Below, piece after piece: positions 17,244 through 26,807 of a stretch of 64,000 nt of DNA. Source of the DNA: Anaerolineales bacterium (lineage in GTDB: Bacteria > Chloroflexota > Anaerolineae > Anaerolineales > Villigracilaceae). The notes beneath the pieces are model-generated. The model made no database searches. It was given only the letters and a program-made list of their open reading frames with translations, and was not told the origin of the DNA. The position numbers and the translations under genes are program-made. Location of the stretch: NCBI GenBank assembly GCA_025056175.1, contig JANWWK010000029.1, forward strand, positions 1 through 64,000, written 5' to 3'. Each line of letters begins with the position of its first letter. Position 1 is the first letter of the stretch.

Positions 17244-17984
17244 TCATTCCCTGGGGAGAAACTGCCGGAAGCGGATGCCGCCGTTTCGGAACATCGAATA
17301 CTTCCACAAGACCCATAAAATGCCGAAGCCGTATTTCACGCTGCGTCTGAAGTTGATGGAGGAGGCTTCTGGGAAGTAGCGCGTGACGATTGGCACTTCT
17401 AAAAAGGTCAGGTTGTTTGCCATCCCCTGTGCGATGATTTCGGTGTCGAAAACGAAATCATCGCTGTTTTCTTCCAGCCGCACCGTTTCGAGGTATTTGC
17501 GCGTGTAGGCCCGAAAACCCGAATGAATTTCTGTCAGGTAGCGGCGGAAGATGATGTTTGCCAGCGCAGTGAGCAACACGTTGGCGATGTATTTCCAAAA
17601 GGGCATGCCTCCTTCTAATGGGCGGCCTCCCAGCATTCGTGAGCCAAAAACGGCGTCTGCTTCGCCGTTGAGCAACGGTGTGACCATGCGGGGGATGACG
17701 GTTGCATCGTACTGGTGGTCGGGGTGGAGCATGACGACAATATCCGCGCCCATTTTGAGCGCTTCGCGGTAACAGGTTTTCTGGTTGCCGCCGTAACCGC
17801 GATTTTTTTCGTGGCGGAATACAATCAGCCCGGCCTGTTTTGCCAGTTCAACGGTGTTGTCGGTCGAAGCATCGTCAACCAGGATGATGTGTTTTCGATA
17901 TTCGGGCGGAATTTCATCCAGGGTGCGTTGCAGGGTTTTTGCTGCGTTATAGGCGGGTAAGACGATGACCACTTTTTTCTCCAT
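17244..17984 (-). CDS. Family 2 glycosyltransferase (DPM1-like)
   Basis: A 246-residue GT-A enzyme with VVIVLPAYNAAKTL at the N-terminus, ILVDDASTDNT (nucleotide-sugar binding) and MLHPDHQYD (the DXD-type metal site), followed by FGSRMLGG. It resembles dolichol/undecaprenyl-phosphate mannosyl- or glucosyltransferases, which would charge the lipid-linked sugar used by the neighbouring polytopic transferases. The ATG directly follows the stop of the upstream gene (TAAATG), and its GGAGGA lies in that gene's last codons, so they are coupled. The final residues are basic and may be membrane-associated. Confidence 0.88.
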   Translation of the reverse strand: MEKKVVIVLPAYNAAKTLQRTLDEIPPEYRKHIILVDDASTDNTVELAKQAGLIVFRHEKNRGYGGNQKTCYREALKMGADIVVMLHPDHQYDATVIPRMVTPLLNGEADAVFGSRMLGGRPLEGGMPFWKYIANVLLTALANIIFRRYLTEIHSGFRAYTRKYLETVRLEENSDDFVFDTEIIAQGMANNLTFLEVPIVTRYFPEASSINFRRSVKYGFGILWVLWKYSMFRNGGIRFRQFLPRE

Positions 17985-19445
17985 TTATTCTCCTCCGCGT
18001 CTCAAAATAACCGCAGTGCCATCCCGATAGATTTCCTGCCAGCCCTCTTTTGCCAGGGCGCGTGCCAGCGGCCAATCGGCATTGACCAGTGCCCAGCGTA
18101 CATTGTATTCGTCCAGGATGTTCTGCCAGCCAGGCGCAAGGGTGATGACTTTCTCATACTTGCGAATGAAGGCTTCGCCATACACATCGCCCTGGCTGTC
18201 AATGAACACTTTTTTCTCCGGCAAGTAGAAGCTCAGGTAACCGCCCCAATCGAAGGGATTGAACATTTCTCCCTCCTGTGGGTTCTCTTTCAGCCATTGC
18301 ACCGCCTGGACCGGGAAAAAGGCTGGCGAGAATCGCTCCGCTTCCCGCAGTGGAGAGAACATCAGCAGCAAAATGCCCAACAGAACGGTGAAAATCGGCC
18401 AGAGAATTCCCTTTGTGGAACTTTCGACTTTCTCGAACAGGGCCTCGTACTGTTTGATGAGCGGAAGCACCAGGCTGCCTGTCAACGTGGGCGCCAGGAG
18501 AAAAGGCGCTATCACCCCGTAGAAGTGGATGTTGCGGGCGGAGGTCAGGGTCATTGCGGTGAACCCGGCCAGGGCGATAGCGGCTCCGGTCTGAAGTTTC
18601 TCGCGTTTTATCGCCAGAAGAAAGATGGAAAGGCTCAAAAAGGCCAGCAATATCAGGAATTTTGGCTCGGCAAAGTTGGGCGGTACGGTTTCGTCGGTGC
18701 GCGCCATCAGATACTCGTTGCCCAGCCAGCCAGTGACGGTTCCCCACGCCCGCACGCTGACAGGATTCAGCAGTGTGACCAGCGCCGAGAGCGCGGCGGC
18801 GATTGTCAGGCGCTTGCCGGTTTCCAGGGGTGTTTTTTCGCGCTCAAACAGGAAATCCCAAACCCAACCGGCCAGGTATGCGCCGGTTATCAGAAAGCCG
18901 GCCAGGTATTCGCCGTGAATGTTATTCCATAGCAGCATGAGCGCCGGAAAATACCACCAGGATACCCGTTCCCCACGGGATAGTTTATCGGTCAGAACCA
19001 GCCACAGCGCAAAGAGTAACATCGTAAAAATGTGCGGTCGGACAATCCAATGCAGCGATGTCAGCACTGCTCCGTAGCCTGCCAGCAGGAACACAGGTAA
19101 CCTGACCTTTGCGCGGGCAACACTGTGGACGTAGATAATCGTAAACGTCGCCGCGAGTGCTGTTGCGGAGAGAAGCACCATTCCCCGCTCATCGAACAGC
19201 AGATAAGCCAGGTAAAACAAGACGCCCGAAAGCCATTTGTGTGGCGCAAACGGCGCGCCCGGCACGGTGTGCGAGAAAATATCGTTGACCGGCGGCAGGT
19301 TACCTTGCAGCACATACCGGCCAATTGCCATGTGCCGCGGCAGGTCGCCATCCATGTTCAACATGCGTGGGCCGAGCAGCAGGGCGGCTAAAAACACAGC
19401 TAGGAAAAGGATGTCTTGGAATCGCGGGAAAATATCGTTTTTCAT
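17985..19445 (-). CDS. Polytopic membrane protein, probable lipid-linked-sugar glycosyltransferase
   Basis: A 486-residue protein with 10-12 predicted membrane helices. Loop 1 carries MDGDLPRHMAIGRYVL, an acidic motif placed like that of GT-C fold glycosyltransferases. A soluble extracytoplasmic part of about 110 residues follows the last helix (WLKENPQEGEMFNPFDWGGYL). The gene is coupled to the DPM1-like GT2 gene downstream, which may supply its donor. The precise substrate is unknown. No clear Shine-Dalgarno sequence is visible before the ATG. Confidence 0.65.
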   Translation of the reverse strand: MKNDIFPRFQDILFLAVFLAALLLGPRMLNMDGDLPRHMAIGRYVLQGNLPPVNDIFSHTVPGAPFAPHKWLSGVLFYLAYLLFDERGMVLLSATALAATFTIIYVHSVARAKVRLPVFLLAGYGAVLTSLHWIVRPHIFTMLLFALWLVLTDKLSRGERVSWWYFPALMLLWNNIHGEYLAGFLITGAYLAGWVWDFLFEREKTPLETGKRLTIAAALSALVTLLNPVSVRAWGTVTGWLGNEYLMARTDETVPPNFAEPKFLILLAFLSLSIFLLAIKREKLQTGAAIALAGFTAMTLTSARNIHFYGVIAPFLLAPTLTGSLVLPLIKQYEALFEKVESSTKGILWPIFTVLLGILLLMFSPLREAERFSPAFFPVQAVQWLKENPQEGEMFNPFDWGGYLSFYLPEKKVFIDSQGDVYGEAFIRKYEKVITLAPGWQNILDEYNVRWALVNADWPLARALAKEGWQEIYRDGTAVILRRGGE

Positions 19446-19494
19446 AAGCGGTATTTTTGCTAAGTTGTGCTTGTGGCCTGGCGCTGGTTAAGGT

Positions 19495-21111
19495 TTATTC
19501 ATAGATGAAGATAACATCTGGCGAGAACTCATTCAAGGTCTTGAAGCCGGTTTTGCGCAAAAGGTCGAAGAGACCATCCAGATTGTCCTCTGTTGAAAAG
19601 ACAATCGTCGTTATGTTGTATTTGTCCCTCATTTGTTTGAATTCTTCTTCGTTGAGAGTTGTTAGGTGATGCGGTTTTACGGCTACTACTTTCATGTAGG
19701 GGAATCTCGACCAAATCAACACCCCCTGATTGGTGTGCGTTAAGACGGATTCCCCCGGTTTGACTGTTTCGCTAATTCGCTCATAAATTTGCTTGTTATA
19801 TGGTTTTGCATGGGAATAGACCGTTTTTTGTTCCTGAATAATGTCCGGCGCCAGCCGAATCGCAAACAAACAAATGGCAAGAACCATGCTTGTTTTGATT
19901 GCGCGCAAGGGTAGCGGCGAAGGCGCGTTTGGAGTTGGCGTGATTGAAGAGACAAACGCTATAACCATCATCGAAAATGGCGCCAGCCAGTAGCGGGTTT
20001 GCGCGGGTTCTCCAAGTTGAAAGGCGAAAAATATTGCGTAAACTCCAGTTGCCGTAAGCGTGTATAACAGGAAAAGATTGACCGTTTTGCGATTTTTTTC
20101 CAAGAGCCATAGAGCGAGGCTGAATACAAGGAGCGCGAAGGTGTAAATCTGGTCAATCAAAAACCAGAGCAGGTTTGTTAAGCCGGGTTTCAATATGGCG
20201 CTCCACCCAACTGTTTGTGCTATATCCAGGTAACCTGGAACTTTTTTATCGTGCATAATGAACAAAAAATGTTCTCCATCTTGGATGCCGGGGAGCAGGC
20301 GCGCATTGAGCGCGGTACGCGCCGCCGTTGCCAGTGGGGTGCCCAGGTCATGAAGATTCCATGCTATTTTAATGCCGTAAACCAGCAGGAGGATTGACAC
20401 ATATAAAATCAATTTGGAAAGTATCGCGCGAGGGGTTTTCTCTATTGAGGAGAATAGGATGTAAATAACAACCAGTAAAAACCCAATGATTCCCCATACC
20501 AGGTTGATGTCTTTTGCCAGGAAGGCCATCCCGAACATCATCGCCGATATCGCTATATTTTTTGAAGTCGGCGAGGGGGACATCAGAGCCAGGATTCCAA
20601 GCAGCGCAAAGGCTGCCCCTGGCACATCGTCCATGTATGCGCCGGACAAGATTTCAACGCTCCACTTGTTAAACACCAATATGGCTATCGTTAGAGCCAG
20701 TCCACAAATGGCAAGGTGGCCTGGCCCGGAAGCGGTATAGCGATTGATTGCGCTGTATATTCTGCCTGCTGCGGATAACCAAAGAAGAGTCCAGAGCAGG
20801 TGTGGGAGCCGTGTGACCAATTCATTCCCATGAGATACCTGGGCGAAATATCGCTGGATGACCAAAGACAGGCTGCGATGCCAATCTTCAGGCCGAACGA
20901 TATCGGACACTTCAAAATACCAGTGTAGGTATGATGTTTCTAGTAAAATTCCAGGACGGGCGGTTGTGCTACGCAAAATTACCCCTTTATTGTACAGATT
21001 GTCTGTCAAGTGATTGGGATGTATCAAGGTATGCTTGATAACGTAACCTAAAATGATGACCAAGATTACGGTCATTAAGATTTTACATATTATGCGTAGA
21101 CTTGGTTTCAT
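19495..21111 (-). CDS. Polytopic membrane protein, GT39-like, AT-rich
   Basis: A 538-residue protein with about ten membrane helices and a C-terminal soluble part of about 100 residues. The loop after helix 1 (ILLETSYLHWYFEVSDIVRPEDWH) and the overall plan suggest a GT-C fold transferase, but key residues are not clear. The gene is visibly richer in A+T than its neighbours, lacks a Shine-Dalgarno sequence and ends with an aromatic tail (SPDVIFIYE). This composition suggests a recent transfer or a fast-evolving surface-glycan gene. Confidence 0.55.
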   Translation of the reverse strand: MKPSLRIICKILMTVILVIILGYVIKHTLIHPNHLTDNLYNKGVILRSTTARPGILLETSYLHWYFEVSDIVRPEDWHRSLSLVIQRYFAQVSHGNELVTRLPHLLWTLLWLSAAGRIYSAINRYTASGPGHLAICGLALTIAILVFNKWSVEILSGAYMDDVPGAAFALLGILALMSPSPTSKNIAISAMMFGMAFLAKDINLVWGIIGFLLVVIYILFSSIEKTPRAILSKLILYVSILLLVYGIKIAWNLHDLGTPLATAARTALNARLLPGIQDGEHFLFIMHDKKVPGYLDIAQTVGWSAILKPGLTNLLWFLIDQIYTFALLVFSLALWLLEKNRKTVNLFLLYTLTATGVYAIFFAFQLGEPAQTRYWLAPFSMMVIAFVSSITPTPNAPSPLPLRAIKTSMVLAICLFAIRLAPDIIQEQKTVYSHAKPYNKQIYERISETVKPGESVLTHTNQGVLIWSRFPYMKVVAVKPHHLTTLNEEEFKQMRDKYNITTIVFSTEDNLDGLFDLLRKTGFKTLNEFSPDVIFIYE

Positions 21112-21136
21112 TGTGTTTTTTTCGCTTTTTCAGACA

Positions 21137-22348
21137 TTAAATCTTGTATCTGGTGTTTCGATAGCGTCGTACCGCCGCATCAATTTCGTCTCGAATCCAG
21201 TCTGGAGAAGAGACGAACAACAGGTAGAGCAGGGCGGCAAATAGCAGCCAGTTGGCGAGTTCATCCAGCCCGAAAGCAAGATGAACCGGCAGAATGGGTA
21301 CAAGAACCATCCCCCAGCAGGAAGCGAGCAACAGGCCGAGCGTCCAGCGGGCGGCGGAACGCAAAGAAGGTTGGGTTTTAGCCCAGTCTACCAGTTGGGG
21401 AATGACGCAGAGCAGAAAGATGAGGCGGTAATTAAACGAATTTCCCTGAATGAAGGAGCCGATGTAAATCAAACTGCCGATGCGAAAAGCATCCAGGAAG
21501 CGGCTGGTGGTTTCGGGCAGTCTGTTGGCGTGCCGGCTGCTCAGGAAGAGTGCCGCTATCATCAGCCCATACAGTAACAGGTAGAGCGGCAGGTTGGTCA
21601 CAGCCGTCCAGTCGCGCGAATTGGTCAGCTCGTACACACGGAAGGCAATCACTCCGGCGCCGTAACTTTCCAGCGCGCCTTTGGGGGCGTGGCCTAAAAT
21701 CCAGAGCGTGTCTTGCCAGGTCAGGACGATGTAAAGCAGAAAAATTCCTGTGCCGAGCGCCAGTTTTCGCAGGAATTCTTTTCGTTCGTATTTGAGCAGG
21801 TATCCGAGCGCAAGAATGGGGAATATCTTGAGGAAGGCAGCCAGTTCAATGAGCGTCAGCGCGCCCCAGAACGAGCGTGGTTCAAGCGCAAGAGCAGCTG
21901 CCAGCAGGATAAAAATGACCATCTCCACGTTGGCAAATTTGTAACACATCAGCGCCGCTGGTGAAAATAGCACCAGTGAGAGCAGCAGAGCGGTGGTTTT
22001 GTCGTAGCCTTTTATGCTTAAAACCGAAATGCCAAACGAGCCAATCAGGAGGTAAGCGGCGATTTCGGTGTGCGTTTCTGACAGCCCGAACCAGCCCAGC
22101 GCCAGCCACAGGCGGGGATAGACCACCGGGCGGTGATATGGGTCGCGTGGATTTTCATAGAGCGGGTCGAATCCCAATCGCGCGGCATCGAACCCGGAGA
22201 GAAGCCCCCGCAGGTCAATGAACGAGGGATGGTGCGTGGGAATGTTCAGAGCCTGCCACACAGCGTTTTCGCCAAAGAGGAGTGCTGCGGTGTAGAACAT
22301 CACCAGAACGCCGGCGCTTAACGCGATGAGGAGTTTTCTGCCGTTCAT
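21137..22348 (-). CDS. Polytopic membrane protein, GT87/DUF2029-like mannosyltransferase
   Basis: A 403-residue protein with about ten membrane helices. The segment LSGFDAARLGFDPLYENPRDPYHRPVVYPRLWLALGWFGL matches the GT87 (DUF2029) loop, in which an Asp and the Tyr-Pro motif are conserved. Members are polyprenyl-phosphate-mannose-dependent mannosyltransferases. It starts with GGAGAAG before the ATG and heads a minus-strand run of four surface-glycan genes. The substrate is inferred from family resemblance only. Confidence 0.72.
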   Translation of the reverse strand: MNGRKLLIALSAGVLVMFYTAALLFGENAVWQALNIPTHHPSFIDLRGLLSGFDAARLGFDPLYENPRDPYHRPVVYPRLWLALGWFGLSETHTEIAAYLLIGSFGISVLSIKGYDKTTALLLSLVLFSPAALMCYKFANVEMVIFILLAAALALEPRSFWGALTLIELAAFLKIFPILALGYLLKYERKEFLRKLALGTGIFLLYIVLTWQDTLWILGHAPKGALESYGAGVIAFRVYELTNSRDWTAVTNLPLYLLLYGLMIAALFLSSRHANRLPETTSRFLDAFRIGSLIYIGSFIQGNSFNYRLIFLLCVIPQLVDWAKTQPSLRSAARWTLGLLLASCWGMVLVPILPVHLAFGLDELANWLLFAALLYLLFVSSPDWIRDEIDAAVRRYRNTRYKI

Positions 22349-22430
22349 GTAATCTTCTCCGGGCGGGGCTGGTTGTACAACCTGGTGCGGTCATGGGAAA
22401 TGCTTGCCCAACGCTTGTGTCATTTTAACA

Positions 22431-22460
22431 AAAAATCCCAACCACAAAGTTGGGATTTTT
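22431..22460 (-). terminator. Bidirectional terminator after the sigma factor gene
   Basis: A 12-bp stem (AAAAATCCCAAC with GTTGGGATTTTT) and six-base loop lie 19 bases after the sigma factor stop. It can act on both strands. Confidence 0.85.
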
Positions 22461-22479
22461 GTTCTCAGGGCAGGGAAGG

Positions 22480-23685
22480 TTACTCGCCCAGGTAATCGCG
22501 CAATTTTCGGCGCACCGACGGGTGACGTAGCCGGCTCAGGGCCTGGGCCTCGATTTGACGCACGCGCTCGCGGGTGACGCCCATTTTGCGGCCTACCTCT
22601 TCGAGGGTGTAAGCCTGGCCGTCGAGCAGTCCGTAGCGCAGTTGCAAAATGCGAACTTCGCGCGGCGGCAGGGTGTTCAACACTTCGCCCAGATGTTCGC
22701 GCAGAAGGTTGTAGGTGGCGGTATCATCGGGCGGAGCGGCTTCGTCGTCTTCGATGAAATCTCCCAGCACCGAATCTTCTTCGTCGTCGGTGGGCGTTTC
22801 AAGCGAGAGCGGACGGCGCGCGACCTGAATCATGTTTTCGACCTTCTTGGGCGGCACTTCAAGCGCATCAGCCAGCTCTTCGACGGACGGGTCGCGTCCC
22901 AGGCGTTGGGTAAGCTGGTGCTGAACCCGCAAGAGTTTGTTGATTTGGTCGCCCATGTGGACGGGAACGCGGATTGTGCGACCCTGGTCGGCAATGGCGC
23001 GGGTGACGGCCTGCCGAATCCACCACGTGGCGTAGGTGGAGAATTTGTGTCCGCGCCGGTAGTCGAATTTCTTGGTAGCGCGAATCAGACCGATATTTCC
23101 TTCTTGAATCAAATCCAGGAACGGCACGCCGCGCCCCATATACTTTTTGGCAACGGAGATGACCAGGCGGCTGTTGGCCGTGATGAGGTGTTCGCGCGCA
23201 GCCCAGCCATCTTCGATGAGGGCGCGCAGTTCCTGGCGGCGGCGCGGGCTGACGTTGCCTTTGGCAAGTTCCTCGCGTGCAATGCGTCCATTTTCGATGC
23301 GCTGAGCCAGCTGCACTTCCTCTTCTGCCGTCAGCAGAGGCACGCGGCTGACCTCTTTGAGATACAGGCCGATGGTGTCATCAGTGTCAATGTTGGCAAG
23401 GTAATCATCCAGGTCGAGGTCCGGTTCGGCTTCGGCGGGGACTTCGGCGGCTACCAGTTCTTCTTCTGCCGTATCGGAGAGCGCAGTATCTTCAATGAAG
23501 GGAATGCCTGCGCTCAGGAGCGCCGCAAAGGCCTCTTCCAGTTGCTCGACATCCTGCTCGGCTTCGGGGAAGAAGTGCAGAATGTCATCAATCGTGACGT
23601 AAGACTTTTGCCGCCCCAGTTCAATGAGGCGGGCAATCGGGGAGTATTCTTCTTCCTCTTCGACAATCAGCAGAGGGTCATCCAT
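22480..23685 (-). CDS. rpoD: Housekeeping RNA polymerase sigma factor (RpoD/SigA)
   Basis: A 401-residue sigma70-family factor. It has an N-terminal region-1.1-like part ([13 protein letters not shown]), region 1.2 ([22 protein letters not shown]), region 2 with [24 protein letters not shown] and [12 protein letters not shown], region 3, and region 4 with [20 protein letters not shown] (-35 recognition helix). The acidic patch EEEEEY lies at residues 9-14. The order and completeness of regions fit a primary sigma factor rather than a stress sigma. AAGGAA precedes the ATG, and a terminator follows. Confidence 0.93.
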   Translation of the reverse strand: MDDPLLIVEEEEEYSPIARLIELGRQKSYVTIDDILHFFPEAEQDVEQLEEAFAALLSAGIPFIEDTALSDTAEEELVAAEVPAEAEPDLDLDDYLANIDTDDTIGLYLKEVSRVPLLTAEEEVQLAQRIENGRIAREELAKGNVSPRRRQELRALIEDGWAAREHLITANSRLVISVAKKYMGRGVPFLDLIQEGNIGLIRATKKFDYRRGHKFSTYATWWIRQAVTRAIADQGRTIRVPVHMGDQINKLLRVQHQLTQRLGRDPSVEELADALEVPPKKVENMIQVARRPLSLETPTDDEEDSVLGDFIEDDEAAPPDDTATYNLLREHLGEVLNTLPPREVRILQLRYGLLDGQAYTLEEVGRKMGVTRERVRQIEAQALSRLRHPSVRRKLRDYLGE

Positions 23686-23885
23686 TTGGTTCTATTCCTT
23701 CTACGTAAAATCAAAATCAGGATACTCTTTTTCCAGGCAGATTGCAATACCTGAAACGTTTCGATAATGGTCAAATTCGCAAGGCAGACCTGTGGCTTTC
23801 ACGCTTTGGCGGTGGTCTCAGACTGTCTAAAACCTGCGGTACGGGGGTGGTTTTTGCAGGTTGAAGCCTGCACGAGGAGGCTTCG
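23686..23885. other. Intergenic region upstream of the sigma factor gene
   Basis: 200 bases with the sigma factor leader and promoter on the minus strand. It also holds a short palindromic stretch near 23855-23872 (GCAGGTTGAAGCCTGC) sharing TGAAGCCTGC with a sequence at 45475-45484. No gene was seen. Confidence 0.4.
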
Positions 23886-24482
23886 TCACGGCGTGGGTGT
23901 CGCTTGTGGCGTAGAGTCAGGTGTGGGGGTTGCCGTTTGCAAGAAGGGCGGTTCGCCAGCCAGCTTCAGGAGAGAGTCGATGTTATAAGCAGCCGTAACG
24001 ACCAGGTTGCCGTCTGCAGTGCGGATGTAGTAGCCGCTTTGGGTAACCGTTTTTGCGCCCACATGAAAATCTACTTTACTGCCGTCACTCATGGTGACGG
24101 AGACGCGATAAGCGGGCGGCTCCAGGCCGATTTGAGACAAGGGCGGCGCCGGTTCGATTTTGCTGAGAATTCGCAAGGCGGTCAGCCCGGTGGCGGCCAA
24201 ATCCACGCTGTTGGGGTCGGCCGGGCCGTTCTTTTCGGGGGTGGTCAACAGCCAGATGCCGCTGGTTTTATCTAACGTGATGGGGCTGCCTTGTGCTGGT
24301 TCGATGACGATGCGCGTGGGCTGCCCTTTTTCCGGTGCGATGATGTAGCCCAAATCGGCTTTCGTGGCAGTTGGCGTGGGCTGAAGGACACGCTCGATGA
24401 CGTTTTCGGGCTGCTGCATGTACCAGTACAAGGCAGCGACAACCACCAGCAAGAGCAACATCACAACGGTCGAACGGCGCAT
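23886..24482 (-). CDS. DUF4340-type membrane-anchored protein
   Basis: A 198-residue protein with one N-terminal membrane helix (about residues 6-24). An extracytoplasmic domain follows with IWLLTTPEKNGPADPNSVDLAATGLTAL and YYIRTADGNLVVTAAYNIDSLLKL, typical of DUF4340, and a Pro/Thr-rich tail. DUF4340 proteins are commonly encoded beside GldG-like proteins, as here. GGAGGGG precedes the ATG, which lies one base after the GldG-like stop. The role is unknown; it may be an accessory of the ABC export system. Confidence 0.75.
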   Translation of the reverse strand: MRRSTVVMLLLLVVVAALYWYMQQPENVIERVLQPTPTATKADLGYIIAPEKGQPTRIVIEPAQGSPITLDKTSGIWLLTTPEKNGPADPNSVDLAATGLTALRILSKIEPAPPLSQIGLEPPAYRVSVTMSDGSKVDFHVGAKTVTQSGYYIRTADGNLVVTAAYNIDSLLKLAGEPPFLQTATPTPDSTPQATPTP

Positions 24483-24483
24483 A

Positions 24484-26061
24484 TCAGCCCCTCCGGCGGC
24501 GCGAGAACCAGGACCACACACCGCCGCCAATCACCACAAGTGGCAGGACGCAAATCGAGGTCAACACAAAACCGATGAAGCCAAGCGTGCCAGGAGCGCG
24601 GAACGTGCGCGGCGCGGGAGATTTGGGGGTCAGGCTGATGAGGTTTTCTTGTTCGGCAGCCCAATCCACAGCGTTGATGAAAATATCGCCGTTTCCACGC
24701 ACGTACAAGGCATCGGCAGCAAACTCGGAGTCGCCAAACACTACCAGCCGTCCTTTGCTGGTCGTATTTTCGGCTGCGGCAGCCAGTGTGAGCGGACCGG
24801 GCATATCCTCCGCTTCTTGATTCACCTGGTTCTGGTCAATCGAGGCAAAATTGGTTTCGCCCCATGCGTTGGCGTTGGTGATGACCAGACGGGTAAGGGT
24901 CACGCCCGGGGTTTCGGTGTTTAGCGTGAGCGAGCGTGCGGTTGGATAGAACGAATAGAATCCGGCCATCCGCTGCGTGATGGGGTGATTGGGATAGGCA
25001 TTAATATCCGAAACGGCAAATGAAGCCGGGTTTGCATTCCGGTCTATCACGAAGTTATTGTCAAAGGTGATACCCCATTTTGCCAGCACGTCGGCCAGGG
25101 GGTCGGGGTTGTTTTCAAAGCGGCTGAGCGGTTGGGGTTCGTACATCACAATTACCGCACCGCCGTTGTTCAGATAGGCTTCCAGCGCCTGAGCTTCTGG
25201 CTCCGTCAGCGGTCTTTGGGGTCCACTCACCACCACTGCTTGCGCATCTTCTGGCACTTTGCCTTCGGCGCGCAAATCCAGCGTCTTAACGGTGTAGTTC
25301 TTCTTTCGCAGAGTGGCAACGGCCTGTGTATAAGCGATGTCCGAAGGCTCTTCGATGGAGTTTTCACCATGCCCGATGGTGAAATAGATGACGCGCGTCT
25401 CCGGGTTTATCAGGCGCAGCAAAGCAGCATCGAGTTCCTGTTCCGATGCGAAGGTGACCGGTTCTTTGCGCTCGCCCATCTTCAGGATAATTGTTCCATC
25501 CCGCTCGATTCCATCTTCCTGTGCTGCTATCGGGTTGAATTCGGGGTCAACGAACTCGTAGGTGAACTTCTGATTGGAGTTTTGGGCGAAGCGGTCCAGC
25601 AGTTTGCGTGCTTCATCGCTGGATGTGCGGGTTGTGTAATATGCGCGGGCAAAGACCGGCTCTGGCAGGGATTTGAGAATTTCGAGCGTTTCCGGCGCCA
25701 GGCTGTTGCTTTTGTCTTCGGTCAGGTCCCAGGTTTGTTTGTTCTGATAGGCCAGGGCGTTGACGAAGATAAGAATGCCGACAAACGCCAGCAGGGTGAT
25801 GAGCGAGTTGCTGCCGTATTGTGCCTGGCGTCCGACCAGGAAGCGGCGCGTGCTTTCGGGGTCGAGGATGGCCGTCAGGGCCAGACCGAGAATGATGGAC
25901 AGGCCGGAAATCAACAGGCCGTTTTGAAGAAGGTCGGGGTCAACGGTTGCTGTTCCTGCAATCGTCAGGCCGCGCACAACCAGGAAGCCGATGAAGGTCA
26001 ACAGGGCTAGCAGAGAAAGCAGCAGCCCCAAAAAGGCAAAGCGACGCGGGTCGGTTTTCAT
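24484..26061 (-). CDS. GldG-like ABC-associated membrane protein
   Basis: A 525-residue protein. It has two or three N-terminal membrane helices, an extracytoplasmic region of about 370 residues of the ABC_transp_aux/GldG type (TFEYVDPEFNP-like segment, TIGHGENSIEEPSDIAYTQAVATLRKKNYTV, GGAVIVMYEP), and a C-terminal helix followed by SRRRRG. In Bacteroidetes GldG works with GldA and GldF in gliding; here only a general envelope role can be inferred. ATG 26061 overlaps the permease stop by four bases and has GGAGG at proper distance, which is better than GTG 26067. Confidence 0.82.
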   Translation of the reverse strand: MKTDPRRFAFLGLLLSLLALLTFIGFLVVRGLTIAGTATVDPDLLQNGLLISGLSIILGLALTAILDPESTRRFLVGRQAQYGSNSLITLLAFVGILIFVNALAYQNKQTWDLTEDKSNSLAPETLEILKSLPEPVFARAYYTTRTSSDEARKLLDRFAQNSNQKFTYEFVDPEFNPIAAQEDGIERDGTIILKMGERKEPVTFASEQELDAALLRLINPETRVIYFTIGHGENSIEEPSDIAYTQAVATLRKKNYTVKTLDLRAEGKVPEDAQAVVVSGPQRPLTEPEAQALEAYLNNGGAVIVMYEPQPLSRFENNPDPLADVLAKWGITFDNNFVIDRNANPASFAVSDINAYPNHPITQRMAGFYSFYPTARSLTLNTETPGVTLTRLVITNANAWGETNFASIDQNQVNQEAEDMPGPLTLAAAAENTTSKGRLVVFGDSEFAADALYVRGNGDIFINAVDWAAEQENLISLTPKSPAPRTFRAPGTLGFIGFVLTSICVLPLVVIGGGVWSWFSRRRRG

Positions 26062-26804
26062 CGCCACCTCCGCATTTCGACAGCAGTGGTGCCGATGGCA
26101 AGACCCAGACCGGTCAGACTCAACAGGTAAACGATGTTGGAGATGTTGACACTGCCGGTGGCGAAGTTATCCTGAATGTGGCTGCCCACGCTGAGGTAGC
26201 GGAAGATTTCACCACCGGTGGGCAAAATGAACGCCGGCAGGCCGATGAACCACCACAGGAACAGAAGCGCCAGCAGGGTGACGAAGGCTGCTGCAAATTG
26301 ATTGTTGAAGAGCGCTGAGATGCCGACTCCCAGGGCCAGGAAGGCCGCTGCCATCAAGACCAATCCCAGATAGCCGGAAAGCATCAGCACCTGGTCAATT
26401 CCGGGGGTTACCATCTGGTTGAGCATAAAGGGGAAGACCAGCGTGATGGCGATGAGAAGCAGGACGAACAGGAATGCGCCCAGCCATTTTCCGACCACGA
26501 GCTCGTAATCGCGTACTGGGGCGGTGAGCAGCAGTTCCATTGTCCCCATGCGGACTTCGTCGGCTACCAGACGCATGGTCAGAAACGGCAGGGAGAAGAC
26601 CAGCAAGGTGGCGAGCAAACCGCCGGTGACCTGCCAGGCATCGGGAGTGTCCATCATGAAGCCGCTGGAAGAGGACAGGTACACCATGTAGGCGACGAAG
26701 TAGCCGCCCAGAAATATCAGAATGAAAAACGCAATTGCGTAGGCAATAGAGCTGTTGAAATAGTTGCTGAACTCTCTTTTGGCTATTGTCCAGATATTCT
26801 GCAT
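26058..26804 (-). CDS. ABC-2 type permease (GldF-like)
   Basis: A 248-residue membrane protein with six helices. The N-terminus IWTIAKREFSNYFNSSIAYAIAFFIL is typical of ABC-2 exporters of the GldF/NosY type. It sits between its ATPase (three bases upstream) and the GldG-like protein (four-base overlap), so the three genes form one exporter-like complex. The substrate is unknown. Confidence 0.87.
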   Translation of the reverse strand: MQNIWTIAKREFSNYFNSSIAYAIAFFILIFLGGYFVAYMVYLSSSSGFMMDTPDAWQVTGGLLATLLVFSLPFLTMRLVADEVRMGTMELLLTAPVRDYELVVGKWLGAFLFVLLLIAITLVFPFMLNQMVTPGIDQVLMLSGYLGLVLMAAAFLALGVGISALFNNQFAAAFVTLLALLFLWWFIGLPAFILPTGGEIFRYLSVGSHIQDNFATGSVNISNIVYLLSLTGLGLAIGTTAVEMRRWR

Positions 26805-26807
26805 AAT

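Noticed and set aside
22555-23754. 399-codon open frame antisense to the sigma factor gene
   Set aside because: Shadow of a certain gene; low-complexity Phe/Gly/Val composition.
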